In this document: positions 13,648 through 22,226 of the stretch, piece after piece
Position numbering within the stretch: position 1 is the stretch's first letter
Layout of the letters: every line of letters begins with the position of its first letter
Origin: an uncultured Prevotellaceae bacterium
GTDB taxonomy: Bacteria > Bacteroidota > Bacteroidia > Bacteroidales > Bacteroidaceae
Direction of reading: 5' to 3'
Length of the DNA stretch: 41,073 nt
Assembly (NCBI GenBank): GCA_902778255.1
Contig: CACYXD010000021.1
Location: 1-41,073 of the forward strand
Program-made: the position numbers and the translations under genes
The notes under the pieces: generated by a model
Databases searched by the model: none
What the model was told of the DNA's origin: nothing
What the model saw: only the letters and a program-made list of their open reading frames with translations

Positions 13648-14358
13648 ATGGCAAGATTTAAGAGAATTCTTCTGAAACTCTCGGGCGAGAGCTTGATGGG
13701 AAAGCAGGGCTACGGTATCGACCCTGAGCGTCTGAGCGATTATGCGCAGCAGATTAAGGAAGTAAGTGAGATGGGCGTACAGATTGGTATCGTCATTGGT
13801 GGCGGTAACATCTTCCGTGGCCTGAGTGGAAGTCAGAAGGGCTTCGACCGCGTGAAGGGCGACCAGATGGGTATGTGCGCCACGGTGATCAACTCGCTGG
13901 CGTTGTCGTCGGCACTGGGCGCTATCGGCGTGAAGAACAAGGTGATGACGGCTATCCGCATGGAGCCTATTGGTGAGTTCTATACGAAGTGGAAGGCCAT
14001 TGAGGCTATGGAACAGGGACAGGTGTGTATCTTCTCAGCAGGTACAGGCTCGCCTTATTTCACTACCGATACGGGCTCTTCGCTGCGTGGTATTGAGATT
14101 GAGGCCGACGTGATGCTGAAGGGTACGCGTGTGGATGGCATCTATACTGCCGACCCGGAAAAGGATCCTACGGCAACGAAGTTCAATGACATCACTTATA
14201 AGGAGGTGCTGGCTCGCGGTCTGAAGGTGATGGACCTCACGGCTATCTGCATGTGTCAGGACAATAACCTGCCTATCTATGTGTTTAACATGGATATCGT
14301 GGGTAACCTGAAGAAAGTGATGGCTGGTGAAGAGATTGGCACGCTGGTGCACAACTAA
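13648..14358 (+). CDS. pyrH: Uridylate kinase (UMP kinase)
   Basis: 236 residues of the amino-acid-kinase fold: KRILLKLSGESLMG at the start, IVIGGGNIFRG, DQMGMCATVINSLAL, and TGSPYFTTDT in the acceptor region. It phosphorylates UMP to UDP as a hexamer in the cytoplasm. The length is normal. Its stop overlaps the stop end of the convergent DUF4834 gene by 4 bp. Confidence 0.97.
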   Translation: MARFKRILLKLSGESLMGKQGYGIDPERLSDYAQQIKEVSEMGVQIGIVIGGGNIFRGLSGSQKGFDRVKGDQMGMCATVINSLALSSALGAIGVKNKVMTAIRMEPIGEFYTKWKAIEAMEQGQVCIFSAGTGSPYFTTDTGSSLRGIEIEADVMLKGTRVDGIYTADPEKDPTATKFNDITYKEVLARGLKVMDLTAICMCQDNNLPIYVFNMDIVGNLKKVMAGEEIGTLVHN

Positions 14359-14732
14359 TTATCTTTCACCTCTTTGAAGTCAACATATTCGCCCTCATCC
14401 TGGGCGAATATTTTTTTGCTCTGATTCGGATTGCGCTGGTCGGTGATGGTGATGCCGTCGGCAGTACGGAAGGTGCGACTGCCGCCCGTCTGCTGTCCCT
14501 GCTTCTTATTGTCGCCGGCACTTTTGAAATAATCGGCATCAAACTTAAAGTTGTTTTGATCCCTTCTCCTATAGTTCTTTTTCGACAGGCGCTCAAACTC
14601 CTCTTCACTCATCTCGCCATTGGTCATCCGCTTGATGAAACGATAGCCCTTGCGAAGATAATAGAGGGCTGCGAGCAGCGCTGCTGCAACAAGGATGATG
14701 AAAATGATGAATATGATGAGGAAAAACTCCAT
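14355..14732 (-). CDS. DUF4834 family membrane protein
   Basis: 125 residues. One strong transmembrane segment lies at about residues 3-27 (FFLIIFIIFIILVAAALLAALYYL), followed by a basic, Gln/Asn-rich cytoplasmic tail that ends in an acidic GEYVDFKEVKDN. This matches the Bacteroidetes DUF4834 family, whose function is unknown. It lies 18 bp downstream of pssA on the same strand, so it is probably the last gene of the psd-pssA unit. Confidence 0.75.
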   Translation of the reverse strand: MEFFLIIFIIFIILVAAALLAALYYLRKGYRFIKRMTNGEMSEEEFERLSKKNYRRRDQNNFKFDADYFKSAGDNKKQGQQTGGSRTFRTADGITITDQRNPNQSKKIFAQDEGEYVDFKEVKDN

Positions 14733-14750
14733 AAGCGTGAGTGGGGAACT

Positions 14751-15443
14751 TTATTTCCTTTGTGTGCAGGCGGAAAGGATGACATACCATGCAATGATGG
14801 CTGCCAGACCACTTACGCCCAGGAAGGCGAGCATGGGTATGCAGGTCAGAAGGAAGATGAACTTCACCTCATTGCCTTTCCATCCCCAGGACTTGAATTT
14901 CAAGGCGAACATGGGAATCTCGGCTATCAATAGATAGCTGAACACGAAGACGGCAGCGATGACACCATAGACGTAATAGGGTGATGATGCCAGGAAATCG
15001 CCTGCGCCAACGATCAGCGAACCCCAGAACAGGGCATTGGCAGGCGTGGGCAGTCCGATGAATCCCATGGCCTGACGCTCGTCAAGGTTGAACTTAGCGA
15101 GTCGTAGGGCTGAGAAAGCTGCCATGATGAATGCCGTAAAGGGCATGAAGAAAGCAATGGGGTAGGGGAGCTCGTGGAAATGATAGCCGCAGAGCCAGTT
15201 GAAGATAATCGCCGATGGCGCAAAGCCGAAGGTGATGTCATCAGCCAAAGAGTCGAGTTCCTTGCCAATGGGGGAACTGACATGAAGCAGGCGGGCGGTC
15301 ATACCATCGAAGAAGTCGAAGACGGCTCCGATGACGATGAACAGCAGCGCTAATCTGTAGTCTCCCTGAAAAGCCCAATAGGTGGCAATGCAACCAGAAA
15401 TGAGATTGCAGCAGGTAATCGTATTGGGTATGTGCTTCTTCAC
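14751..15443 (-). CDS. pssA: CDP-diacylglycerol-serine O-phosphatidyltransferase
   Basis: 230 residues, several membrane helices. The CDP-alcohol phosphotransferase signature is complete: DGMTAR, then G and two spaced Asp in SPIGKELDSLADD (D-G-x2-A-R-x8-G-x3-D-x3-D). It makes phosphatidylserine, which the adjacent decarboxylase turns into phosphatidylethanolamine. The start is MKKHIPNTITCCNLISGC, typical of the type II enzyme. It follows psd by 26 bp. Confidence 0.95.
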   Translation of the reverse strand: MKKHIPNTITCCNLISGCIATYWAFQGDYRLALLFIVIGAVFDFFDGMTARLLHVSSPIGKELDSLADDITFGFAPSAIIFNWLCGYHFHELPYPIAFFMPFTAFIMAAFSALRLAKFNLDERQAMGFIGLPTPANALFWGSLIVGAGDFLASSPYYVYGVIAAVFVFSYLLIAEIPMFALKFKSWGWKGNEVKFIFLLTCIPMLAFLGVSGLAAIIAWYVILSACTQRK

Positions 15444-15469
15444 AATGCTTAATTCTTAATTCTAAATTC

Positions 15470-16165
15470 TTAATTTAGCTTTGCTATGACCGTCTGGTCG
15501 CCAGTGGTAGGCTGCTTCATCTTGACACAAGGCGTAGAGCCCAGTGGCAGATAGACATCGACGCGCGAGCCCAGTTTGATGAAGCCCAGATGCTCGTCGA
15601 TATAACATTCCTCGTCGCCCTTGGCGTAGGTCACGATACGGCGGGCCATAGCGCCTGCTATCTGGCGTACCAGCACTTCCTGACCGTCGGGTGTCTCAAT
15701 CATAATGTCGGCATGTTCGTTCTCCTCGCTGGCCTTGGGCAGCCATGCCTTATGATAGTTGCCCTCGAAATGCTTGACGAACTTCACGTGACCGTCAACA
15801 GGAAACCAGTTGGCGTGTACGTTGAGTGGACTCATGAAGATACTGATCATCAGGCGCTTGTCGTGGAAATACTCATCCTCGTCAACCTCTTCGATGACCA
15901 CAATCTTACCATCGGCAGGTGCCACCACAACCTTCGCTGTGTCGTCTTTGAAATAACGGATAGGACAGCGATAGAAATTGAGCATCAACAGCCACGCTAT
16001 GCCAAAGATGGCAGTAAACAGGATAAAGGGTATGATGGTCAGCGTATCGGATGAAAGCCATAATACTAGAGCGATGAATATGACGATAAACAGGCCGAAT
16101 GCCAGTTCTTCTCTTCCCTCGCGATGTATTCGTATCTTCTTTAATTTTTTGATTCTTTCTCCCAT
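15470..16165 (-). CDS. psd: Phosphatidylserine decarboxylase proenzyme
   Basis: 231 residues, the short Psd-type without the long N-terminus of the E. coli enzyme. Two membrane segments occupy about 21-60. [16 protein letters not shown] and [13 protein letters not shown] are family blocks. LGST near the C-terminus is the self-cleavage site, where the Ser becomes the pyruvoyl cofactor and leaves a small alpha chain of about 25 residues. First gene of the psd-pssA unit, with its own promoter at 16195-16202, divergent from dnaE. Confidence 0.95.
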   Translation of the reverse strand: MGERIKKLKKIRIHREGREELAFGLFIVIFIALVLWLSSDTLTIIPFILFTAIFGIAWLLMLNFYRCPIRYFKDDTAKVVVAPADGKIVVIEEVDEDEYFHDKRLMISIFMSPLNVHANWFPVDGHVKFVKHFEGNYHKAWLPKASEENEHADIMIETPDGQEVLVRQIAGAMARRIVTYAKGDEECYIDEHLGFIKLGSRVDVYLPLGSTPCVKMKQPTTGDQTVIAKLN

Positions 16166-16194
16166 GGTTGGTAGTGAAATTCAGAATTTCGATG

Positions 16195-16273
16195 CAAAGG
16201 TAATGCTTTTTTGTCAATTAACAAACTTTTTGAGGTATTCTTTTGGTAATATCAACTTTTAGGCGTAACTTTG
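16195..16273. promoter_or_regulatory. Divergent promoters of psd and dnaE
   Basis: Minus strand: TACCTTTG at 16202-16195 with TTTG 19 bp upstream (16225-16222). Plus strand: TAACTTTG at 16266-16273 with TTTG at 16242-16245, 20 bp upstream. Both match the Bacteroidota consensus with good spacing and lie back to back. Confidence 0.75.
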
Positions 16274-16291
16274 AACTCCAATTTTGCAATA

Positions 16292-19200
16292 ATGGAAGAC
16301 TTTATACACTTACACGTACATACCTATTATTCTATACTTGACGGACAGTCGAAGATCAAGAATCTGGTAGATAAGGCCATTGCCGACGGAATGCGCGGCC
16401 TGGCCATCACCGATCATGGCGATATGTTCGGCATTAAGGAATTCCACGACTACTGCATTGGCATCAACAAAGATCGCAAGAAGGAAGGACTGGAGCCCTT
16501 TAAGCCCATCTTCGGCTGTGAGATGTATGTAGCTCGTAACGGTTCCAAGACCAAGAAGGACGGCAAAGAGGATATGAGCGGCTACCACCTCATCGTGCTG
16601 GCAAAGAACTATCAGGGCTATAAGAACCTGATCAAGCTGGTGTCGAACTCATGGGTCGATGGCTACTATATGCGTCCGCGTACCGACCGCGAGGACCTGG
16701 AGAAATACCATGAGGGTCTGATTGTCTGTTCGGCTTGTATTGCCGGCGAGGTGCCCAAGAAGATACTGGACGGCGATATGACTGCTGCTCGCGAGGCACT
16801 GGAATGGTATCACCGCGTGTTTGGTGATGACTATTATCTGGAGTTGCAGCGCCATGAGGTGAAAGACCCCACGGTACGTGCCAACCGTGAGACATTCCCC
16901 CTGCAGCAGCAGGCCAATAGGGTGCTGATAGAGCTGGCTCGCGAATATGGCATCAAACTGATTTGCTCGAACGACGTGCATTTCGTGGACAAGGATAATG
17001 CCGAGGCCCACGACCACCTGCTGTGTCTATCGACAGGTAAGGACCTGGATGACCCCACGCGAATGCTCTATACCAAGCAGGAGTGGTTTAAGACCAAGGC
17101 CGAGATGAACGAGATCTTCAGTGATGTGCCTGAGGCCTTGAGTAACACGCTGGAGATTCTCGATAAGGTAGAGGTCTATTCACTGGACCACGACCCTATC
17201 ATGCCGTTCTTCCCCATACCTGAGAGCTTCGGTACCGAGGAGCAATGGCGCGAGAAATTCTCTGAGGAGGATCTGTATCGAGAGTTTACCACCGATGAGA
17301 ATGGCGAGAACCCGTTGCCGCCAGAGGAGGGTGAGAAGAAAATCAAGAAGCTGGGCGGCTACGACAAGATATACCGAATAAAGTTTGAGGCCGACTACTT
17401 AGCGCTTCTGGCTTATAAAGGTGCAAAGGATCGCTATGGCGAACCGCTAGCGCAGGAGGTGGAAGACCGCATCCGATTTGAGTTGCACATCATGAAGACC
17501 ATGGGCTTCCCTGGCTACTTCCTCATTGTGCAGGACTTTATCAACTCGGCACGCGACGAACTGGGCGTATGGGTGGGTCCGGGACGTGGATCGGCAGCCG
17601 GTAGCGTGGTGGCCTATTGTCTGGGCATCACCAAGATAGACCCGATGAAATATGACCTGCTGTTTGAGCGTTTCCTGAACCCCGACCGTATCTCGCTGCC
17701 CGATATCGATACTGACTTTGACGACGACGGGCGTGGCAAGGTGCTGAAATGGGTGATGGATAAATACGGACATGAGAACTGTGCCCACATCATCACCTAT
17801 GCATCAATGGCCACCAAGAACTCAATCAAGGATGTGGCCCGTGTGGAAAAGGTGCCGCTGGCTATCAGTAACGCCCTGTGCAAGGCCATACCCGACAAAC
17901 TGCCCGAGGTGGACGGCAAAACACCCAAGATGAACTTGGCGAACGCTATCAAGGCTGTGCCCGAACTGCGTGATGCTGAGGCCAGTAGCGACCCTGCACT
18001 GGCCAACACAATCAAATATGCAAAGATGCTGGAGGGGACGGTGCGTGGTACTGGTATCCACGCCTGCGGATTCATCATCTGTCGAGACCCCATCAGCGAC
18101 TGGGTGCCTGTGTCCACGGCCGATGACCCAGACTTCAAGGATACCAAGACCAACTGTACCCAATACGACGGACACGTGATTGAATCGACGGGACTGATCA
18201 AGATGGACTTCTTGGGACTGAAGACGCTGTCGGAGCAGAAAGAGGCCTGTGAGATCATCAAACAGACAAGGGGGATAGAAATAGATTTGGACCATATACC
18301 CATCGACGACCCGAAGACCTATGAACTCTATCAGCAAGGACGCACCATTGGCACGTTCCAGTTTGAGTCGGCAGGTATGCAGAAATACCTGCGCGAGCTG
18401 CATCCCACGGTGTTTGAAGACCTGATAGCTATGAATGCCCTCTATCGTCCGGGACCTATGGACTATATCCCCTCGTTTATTGCACGAAAGAACGGCAAGG
18501 AGGAGATACAGTATGATATCCCCTGTATGGAGAAATACCTGAAGGATACCTATGGCATCACGGTGTATCAGGAGCAGGTGATGTTGCTCTCACGTCAGTT
18601 GGCCGACTTCACCCGAGGTGAGAGTGATGCCCTGCGAAAGGCCATGGGTAAGAAGAAAAAGGATATCGTAGATGCCATGAAGCCTAAGTTCATCGAGGGC
18701 GGAAAGAAGAATGGTCACGACCCGAAAGTGCTCGACAAGATATGGGCCGACTGGGAGAAGTTTGCTTCCTATGCGTTCAACAAGTCTCATGCTGCCTGCT
18801 ATTCGTGGGTGGCCTACCAGACGGCTTACCTCAAGGCAAACTATCCTGCTGAGTTCATGGCGGCCATCATGAGTCGCAGGCGTGACCAGATCACGGAAAT
18901 CACCAAACTGATGGATGAGTGTAAGGCGATGGGTATTGCTACACTGGGACCAGATGTCAACGAGTCGTATCAGAAGTTCGGTGTGAACCAGAAGGGTGAG
19001 ATACGTTTCGGACTGGCAGCTATCAAGGGCCTGGGCGACAATGCCGCGCTGGCTATCATTGGTGAGCGTGAGAAGAACGGTCCCTATCAGGATATCTATG
19101 ACTTTGCCCAGCGTATACCTTTCGCCAGCGTCAACCGCAAGGCATTTGAATCACTGGCATTGAGTGGTGGCTTCGATGGCTTTGGCATCCGCCGTGAGGC

Positions 19201-20023
19201 TTTCTTTGCCGAGAACGGTAAGGGTGAGGTGTTCCTTGACACGCTGGTGCGCTATGGACAAATGTATCAGCAGGCGAAGTCGGAGTCGCAGAACTCACTC
19301 TTTGGCGGTTTCGATGATGTGGAGATTGCCCGTCCGCCGGTGCCGAAGACCGATAACCGATGGAGCGATATTGAACGGCTGAACAAGGAACGTGACCTCG
19401 TGGGTATCTATCTGTCTGCCCATCCGCTGGACGAATACCGTATTGTGCTGGAAAACCTGTGTAATGCTCATTGCACAGAACTGGCCGACCGTTGTGCCGC
19501 TTTGTGCGATCGTGAGGATGTGGTATTGGGTGGTATCGTGACAGGCATACAGAGCCGTTTCGGAAAGAACAACAAACCATGGGGCATCGTGACTCTTGAG
19601 GACTTCAGTGGCTCTGGCGAGCTGGTGCTCTTTGGTGATGATTGGCTCAACCTGAATGGAAAGTTCATCGAGGGAGCAGCTGTTTATGTCACGGGAAAGA
19701 TGGCACAACGCTTTAGCTATAGTGACCAGAAGGAATTGAAGATAGGGAATGTGGAACTGTTGCAGAGTGTCAAAGACAGGGCCATTGATCGTATCACCAT
19801 CTCTGTCATCACCGACCACAAGGAGCTGGATGAAACGGTGGTGGAAGAACTGAACGAGATCGTGTCGGAATCGCCGGGCAAGACAAAGCTGTTTTTCCAG
19901 TTGCGTGATTCCCTTGGCAAGAACCATGTGCTCTTGCGTGCGAAGGAACGAACTGTCGATGTGAAGCACCAGTTGATAGACTTTATCGACGCGCATCCGG
20001 CATTGGATTACAAGATCAATTAA
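16292..20023 (+). CDS. dnaE: DNA polymerase III subunit alpha
   Basis: 1243 residues from the ATG at 16292 (MEDFIHLHVHTYYSILDG); a TTG at 16271 falls within the promoter box and is rejected. The N-terminal PHP domain has HLHVHT and ITDHGD. The polymerase active site carries PDIDTDFDDDGRGK near residue 470. Helix-hairpin-helix and OB-fold parts follow (VVLGGIVTGIQSRF...). It is the replicative polymerase, normally loaded by the beta clamp. Its promoter shares the spacer with psd. Full length, no breaks. Confidence 0.97.
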   Translation: MEDFIHLHVHTYYSILDGQSKIKNLVDKAIADGMRGLAITDHGDMFGIKEFHDYCIGINKDRKKEGLEPFKPIFGCEMYVARNGSKTKKDGKEDMSGYHLIVLAKNYQGYKNLIKLVSNSWVDGYYMRPRTDREDLEKYHEGLIVCSACIAGEVPKKILDGDMTAAREALEWYHRVFGDDYYLELQRHEVKDPTVRANRETFPLQQQANRVLIELAREYGIKLICSNDVHFVDKDNAEAHDHLLCLSTGKDLDDPTRMLYTKQEWFKTKAEMNEIFSDVPEALSNTLEILDKVEVYSLDHDPIMPFFPIPESFGTEEQWREKFSEEDLYREFTTDENGENPLPPEEGEKKIKKLGGYDKIYRIKFEADYLALLAYKGAKDRYGEPLAQEVEDRIRFELHIMKTMGFPGYFLIVQDFINSARDELGVWVGPGRGSAAGSVVAYCLGITKIDPMKYDLLFERFLNPDRISLPDIDTDFDDDGRGKVLKWVMDKYGHENCAHIITYASMATKNSIKDVARVEKVPLAISNALCKAIPDKLPEVDGKTPKMNLANAIKAVPELRDAEASSDPALANTIKYAKMLEGTVRGTGIHACGFIICRDPISDWVPVSTADDPDFKDTKTNCTQYDGHVIESTGLIKMDFLGLKTLSEQKEACEIIKQTRGIEIDLDHIPIDDPKTYELYQQGRTIGTFQFESAGMQKYLRELHPTVFEDLIAMNALYRPGPMDYIPSFIARKNGKEEIQYDIPCMEKYLKDTYGITVYQEQVMLLSRQLADFTRGESDALRKAMGKKKKDIVDAMKPKFIEGGKKNGHDPKVLDKIWADWEKFASYAFNKSHAACYSWVAYQTAYLKANYPAEFMAAIMSRRRDQITEITKLMDECKAMGIATLGPDVNESYQKFGVNQKGEIRFGLAAIKGLGDNAALAIIGEREKNGPYQDIYDFAQRIPFASVNRKAFESLALSGGFDGFGIRREAFFAENGKGEVFLDTLVRYGQMYQQAKSESQNSLFGGFDDVEIARPPVPKTDNRWSDIERLNKERDLVGIYLSAHPLDEYRIVLENLCNAHCTELADRCAALCDREDVVLGGIVTGIQSRFGKNNKPWGIVTLEDFSGSGELVLFGDDWLNLNGKFIEGAAVYVTGKMAQRFSYSDQKELKIGNVELLQSVKDRAIDRITISVITDHKELDETVVEELNEIVSESPGKTKLFFQLRDSLGKNHVLLRAKERTVDVKHQLIDFIDAHPALDYKIN

Positions 20024-20083
20024 TGGCACGCTATTTGCATGATGAGAGATGAATCATTATTGTTTTACTAAATAGTTTGAATT

Positions 20084-20398
20084 ATGGAAGTACAGATCAC
20101 AAGTGAGAATTTCGAGGCCCTGAAAAATGGAGAACTGCCTCTGGTATTGGATTTCTGGGCTACATGGTGTGGTCCGTGTCGTATGGTTTCGCCCATCCTG
20201 TCGGAGCTGGCCGAGAAATACGATGGTAAGATAGTTGTAGGAAAGTGCGACGTAGAGGATAATGAGGAGTTGGCAGCAGAGTTTGGCATCCGTAATATCC
20301 CTACAATTCTCTTCTTCAAGGGCGGTACGCAGGTCGATAAGGTCGTGGGTGCCCAGTCAAAGGATAAGTTTATCGAGAAGATTGAAGCCCTGCTGTAG
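20084..20398 (+). CDS. trxA: Thioredoxin
   Basis: 104 residues with the redox site WATWCGPCRM near residues 25-34, a cis-Pro segment RNIPTILFF and a classic single thioredoxin fold. No signal peptide, so it is cytoplasmic. It reduces protein disulfides using thioredoxin reductase. It begins 60 bp after dnaE and is 2 bp from the next gene. Confidence 0.97.
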   Translation: MEVQITSENFEALKNGELPLVLDFWATWCGPCRMVSPILSELAEKYDGKIVVGKCDVEDNEELAAEFGIRNIPTILFFKGGTQVDKVVGAQSKDKFIEKIEALL

Positions 20399-20400
20399 TT

Positions 20401-20721
20401 ATGGCTACCCTGGATGAAGAGCTCTTGCAGGATCAGGAAGAGAACCGCCGTGAGATAGCTTTTATCCGCGAGCAGTTGCCTTCTGACTTGAAAGAGTTAT
20501 ATACCGATGACCAGATGGTCTGGATGCTCGACACCATTGCCACCTATTTTTATGAGAGTGGTATCCTGGAGTCCAACGATGATGAGGTGGATGTCGATAT
20601 TGACGAGATTTCCGACTATCTTTGCAAGCAGGCCAAGGCAGAGAAATTGCCTGGCTTACAGCCTGACGAGGTGCGCTTCGTGGTAGAAGCCGACCTTGAT
20701 TATCAAGAAGAAAGCCTGTAA
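20401..20721 (+). CDS. Conserved acidic hypothetical protein downstream of trxA
   Basis: 106 residues, strongly acidic (DDEVDVDIDEISDYL), predicted helical, no signal peptide or membrane segment. It starts 2 bp after the trxA stop, so it is probably co-transcribed and translationally coupled. It ends at a strong hairpin. It looks like a small conserved Bacteroidales protein; I recognise no named domain and assign no function. Confidence 0.75.
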   Translation: MATLDEELLQDQEENRREIAFIREQLPSDLKELYTDDQMVWMLDTIATYFYESGILESNDDEVDVDIDEISDYLCKQAKAEKLPGLQPDEVRFVVEADLDYQEESL

Positions 20722-20741
20722 TCACAGGCTTTCTTCTGTTT
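20707..20741. terminator. Terminator after the trxA unit
   Basis: A perfect 13-bp stem, GAAGAAAGCCTGT / ACAGGCTTTCTTC, around AATC, followed by TGTTTTA. It overlaps the end of the acidic protein gene and can also serve fucP from the other side. Confidence 0.85.
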
Positions 20742-20782
20742 TATAGTGCTCGGCTTTCACCTATCACCTATCACCTCTTATT

Positions 20783-22120
20783 TTATACGTGATCCTTGTC
20801 GTCAGGGCTGAGGATATAGTGTCGGATATACGAGCGATGGCCATAGATGGCTATCACCACAAAACAGATTAGAGGCATAATGAACGACAGGTTAGTGGCA
20901 GAAACAGTACCGATGCTGATGCCGGAATCGATGATCATTGCCTGCAATGGGGGGAATACCGAACCGCCGAGGATGGCCATGATGAGGCCTGCACCTGCAA
21001 ACTTTACGTTCTCACCAACATTGCGTAAGGCGATGCCGTAGATGGTGGGGAACATCAGCGACATACAGGCCGAAACACCCACCAGACAGTAAATGCCGTT
21101 GCGGTCGGGGAAGAGGATGGCACCTGTGACCAGACCGATGGCACAGATGGCAAGGATAGAAAGCAGACGGCCGGCGGGGATGTATTTCAGGAACCAGGTA
21201 CAGATGAAACGGCTCACGGTGAAGAAAACCATTGCCATGATGTTGTATTTCTGTGATAATATCTCTGCTGACTTCTCGTCCATACCTTCTTCCATGAAAA
21301 GACGTGTGCCATATTGTAGGATAAACGTCCAGCAGGACACTTGGGCGCCTACATAGAAAAACTGCGCAATGACACCCTCACGGTAGTTGGCTATATGAAG
21401 CAACTCGCGGAACGCAACCCTGATACTCTTGCTGGCGCGGGTGTCGCCTACCTTCGGCGTCTTGACAAGACGCACAAGTACTAAGAGGATGATACAGAAG
21501 AATCCAAGCATCAGGTAGGGACCTATCAGTACTGACAAGTCGTTGTCCTTCAGAATGTTAAACTGCGTATCAGGCAAGATGGCGCGTTGCTCTGTGGTCA
21601 TTGGGCTCATCTCGGCCTGCACAAATTCCATGGCGACCCACATACCCAGCAGGGCACCGATGGGATTGAAGGCCTGAGCCAGGTTCAGACGCTGCGTGGC
21701 CGTTTCCTCACTTCCCATACAGTAGATATACGGGTTGCAAGAGGTCTCAAGAAATGACAGACCGCATGTCAGGATGAAATAGGCCAATAGGAAGGGGTAG
21801 TACATACCTGTCAATTTGGCAGGTAGGAACATGAGCGAGCCGATGGCAAACAGCGACAGTCCCACCAGAACACCGGCTTTGAAAGAATAGCGCTGTATGA
21901 ACATGGCAGCCGGGAAAGCCATCACGAAGTAACCGAGGTAGAAGGCTACCTGAACGAGGGCACCTTCGGTGACACTCATACGGAAGATCTTCGAAAAAGC
22001 CTTGACGATAGGACCAGTCATGTCATTGGCAAATCCCCATAGTGCGAAACACGATGTAATAAGAATGAAGGGTATCAGGAAGTTGATACCGTCTTTTGTG
22101 AGTATTTTTGCTTTTATCAT
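20783..22120 (-). CDS. fucP: L-fucose:H+ symporter family transporter
   Basis: 445 residues, twelve membrane segments of the MFS FucP family. FALWGFANDMTGPIV in the first helix and FLETSCNPYIYCMG near residue 125-140 are FucP hallmarks. It imports fucose, or a related sugar, with protons across the inner membrane. It is divergent from fkp, which activates fucose to GDP-fucose, so context strongly supports fucose as substrate. Galactose/glucose is the main alternative in this family. Confidence 0.88.
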   Translation of the reverse strand: MIKAKILTKDGINFLIPFILITSCFALWGFANDMTGPIVKAFSKIFRMSVTEGALVQVAFYLGYFVMAFPAAMFIQRYSFKAGVLVGLSLFAIGSLMFLPAKLTGMYYPFLLAYFILTCGLSFLETSCNPYIYCMGSEETATQRLNLAQAFNPIGALLGMWVAMEFVQAEMSPMTTEQRAILPDTQFNILKDNDLSVLIGPYLMLGFFCIILLVLVRLVKTPKVGDTRASKSIRVAFRELLHIANYREGVIAQFFYVGAQVSCWTFILQYGTRLFMEEGMDEKSAEILSQKYNIMAMVFFTVSRFICTWFLKYIPAGRLLSILAICAIGLVTGAILFPDRNGIYCLVGVSACMSLMFPTIYGIALRNVGENVKFAGAGLIMAILGGSVFPPLQAMIIDSGISIGTVSATNLSFIMPLICFVVIAIYGHRSYIRHYILSPDDKDHV

Positions 22121-22145
22121 GATGTCAGGTTGAGTAATAACGCTG

Positions 22146-22203
22146 CAAAATTACATTATTTTTTTATAATATCAACTTCTTTCCTTTTTTTTATTTAAAT
22201 TTG
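22146..22203. promoter_or_regulatory. Divergent promoters of fucP and fkp
   Basis: Minus strand TAATTTTG at 22153-22146 for fucP; plus strand TAAATTTG at 22196-22203 for fkp, 23 nt before its ATG. The spacer between them is T-rich. Confidence 0.65.
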
Positions 22204-22226
22204 CAGGCAAATAATTGAAGATTATA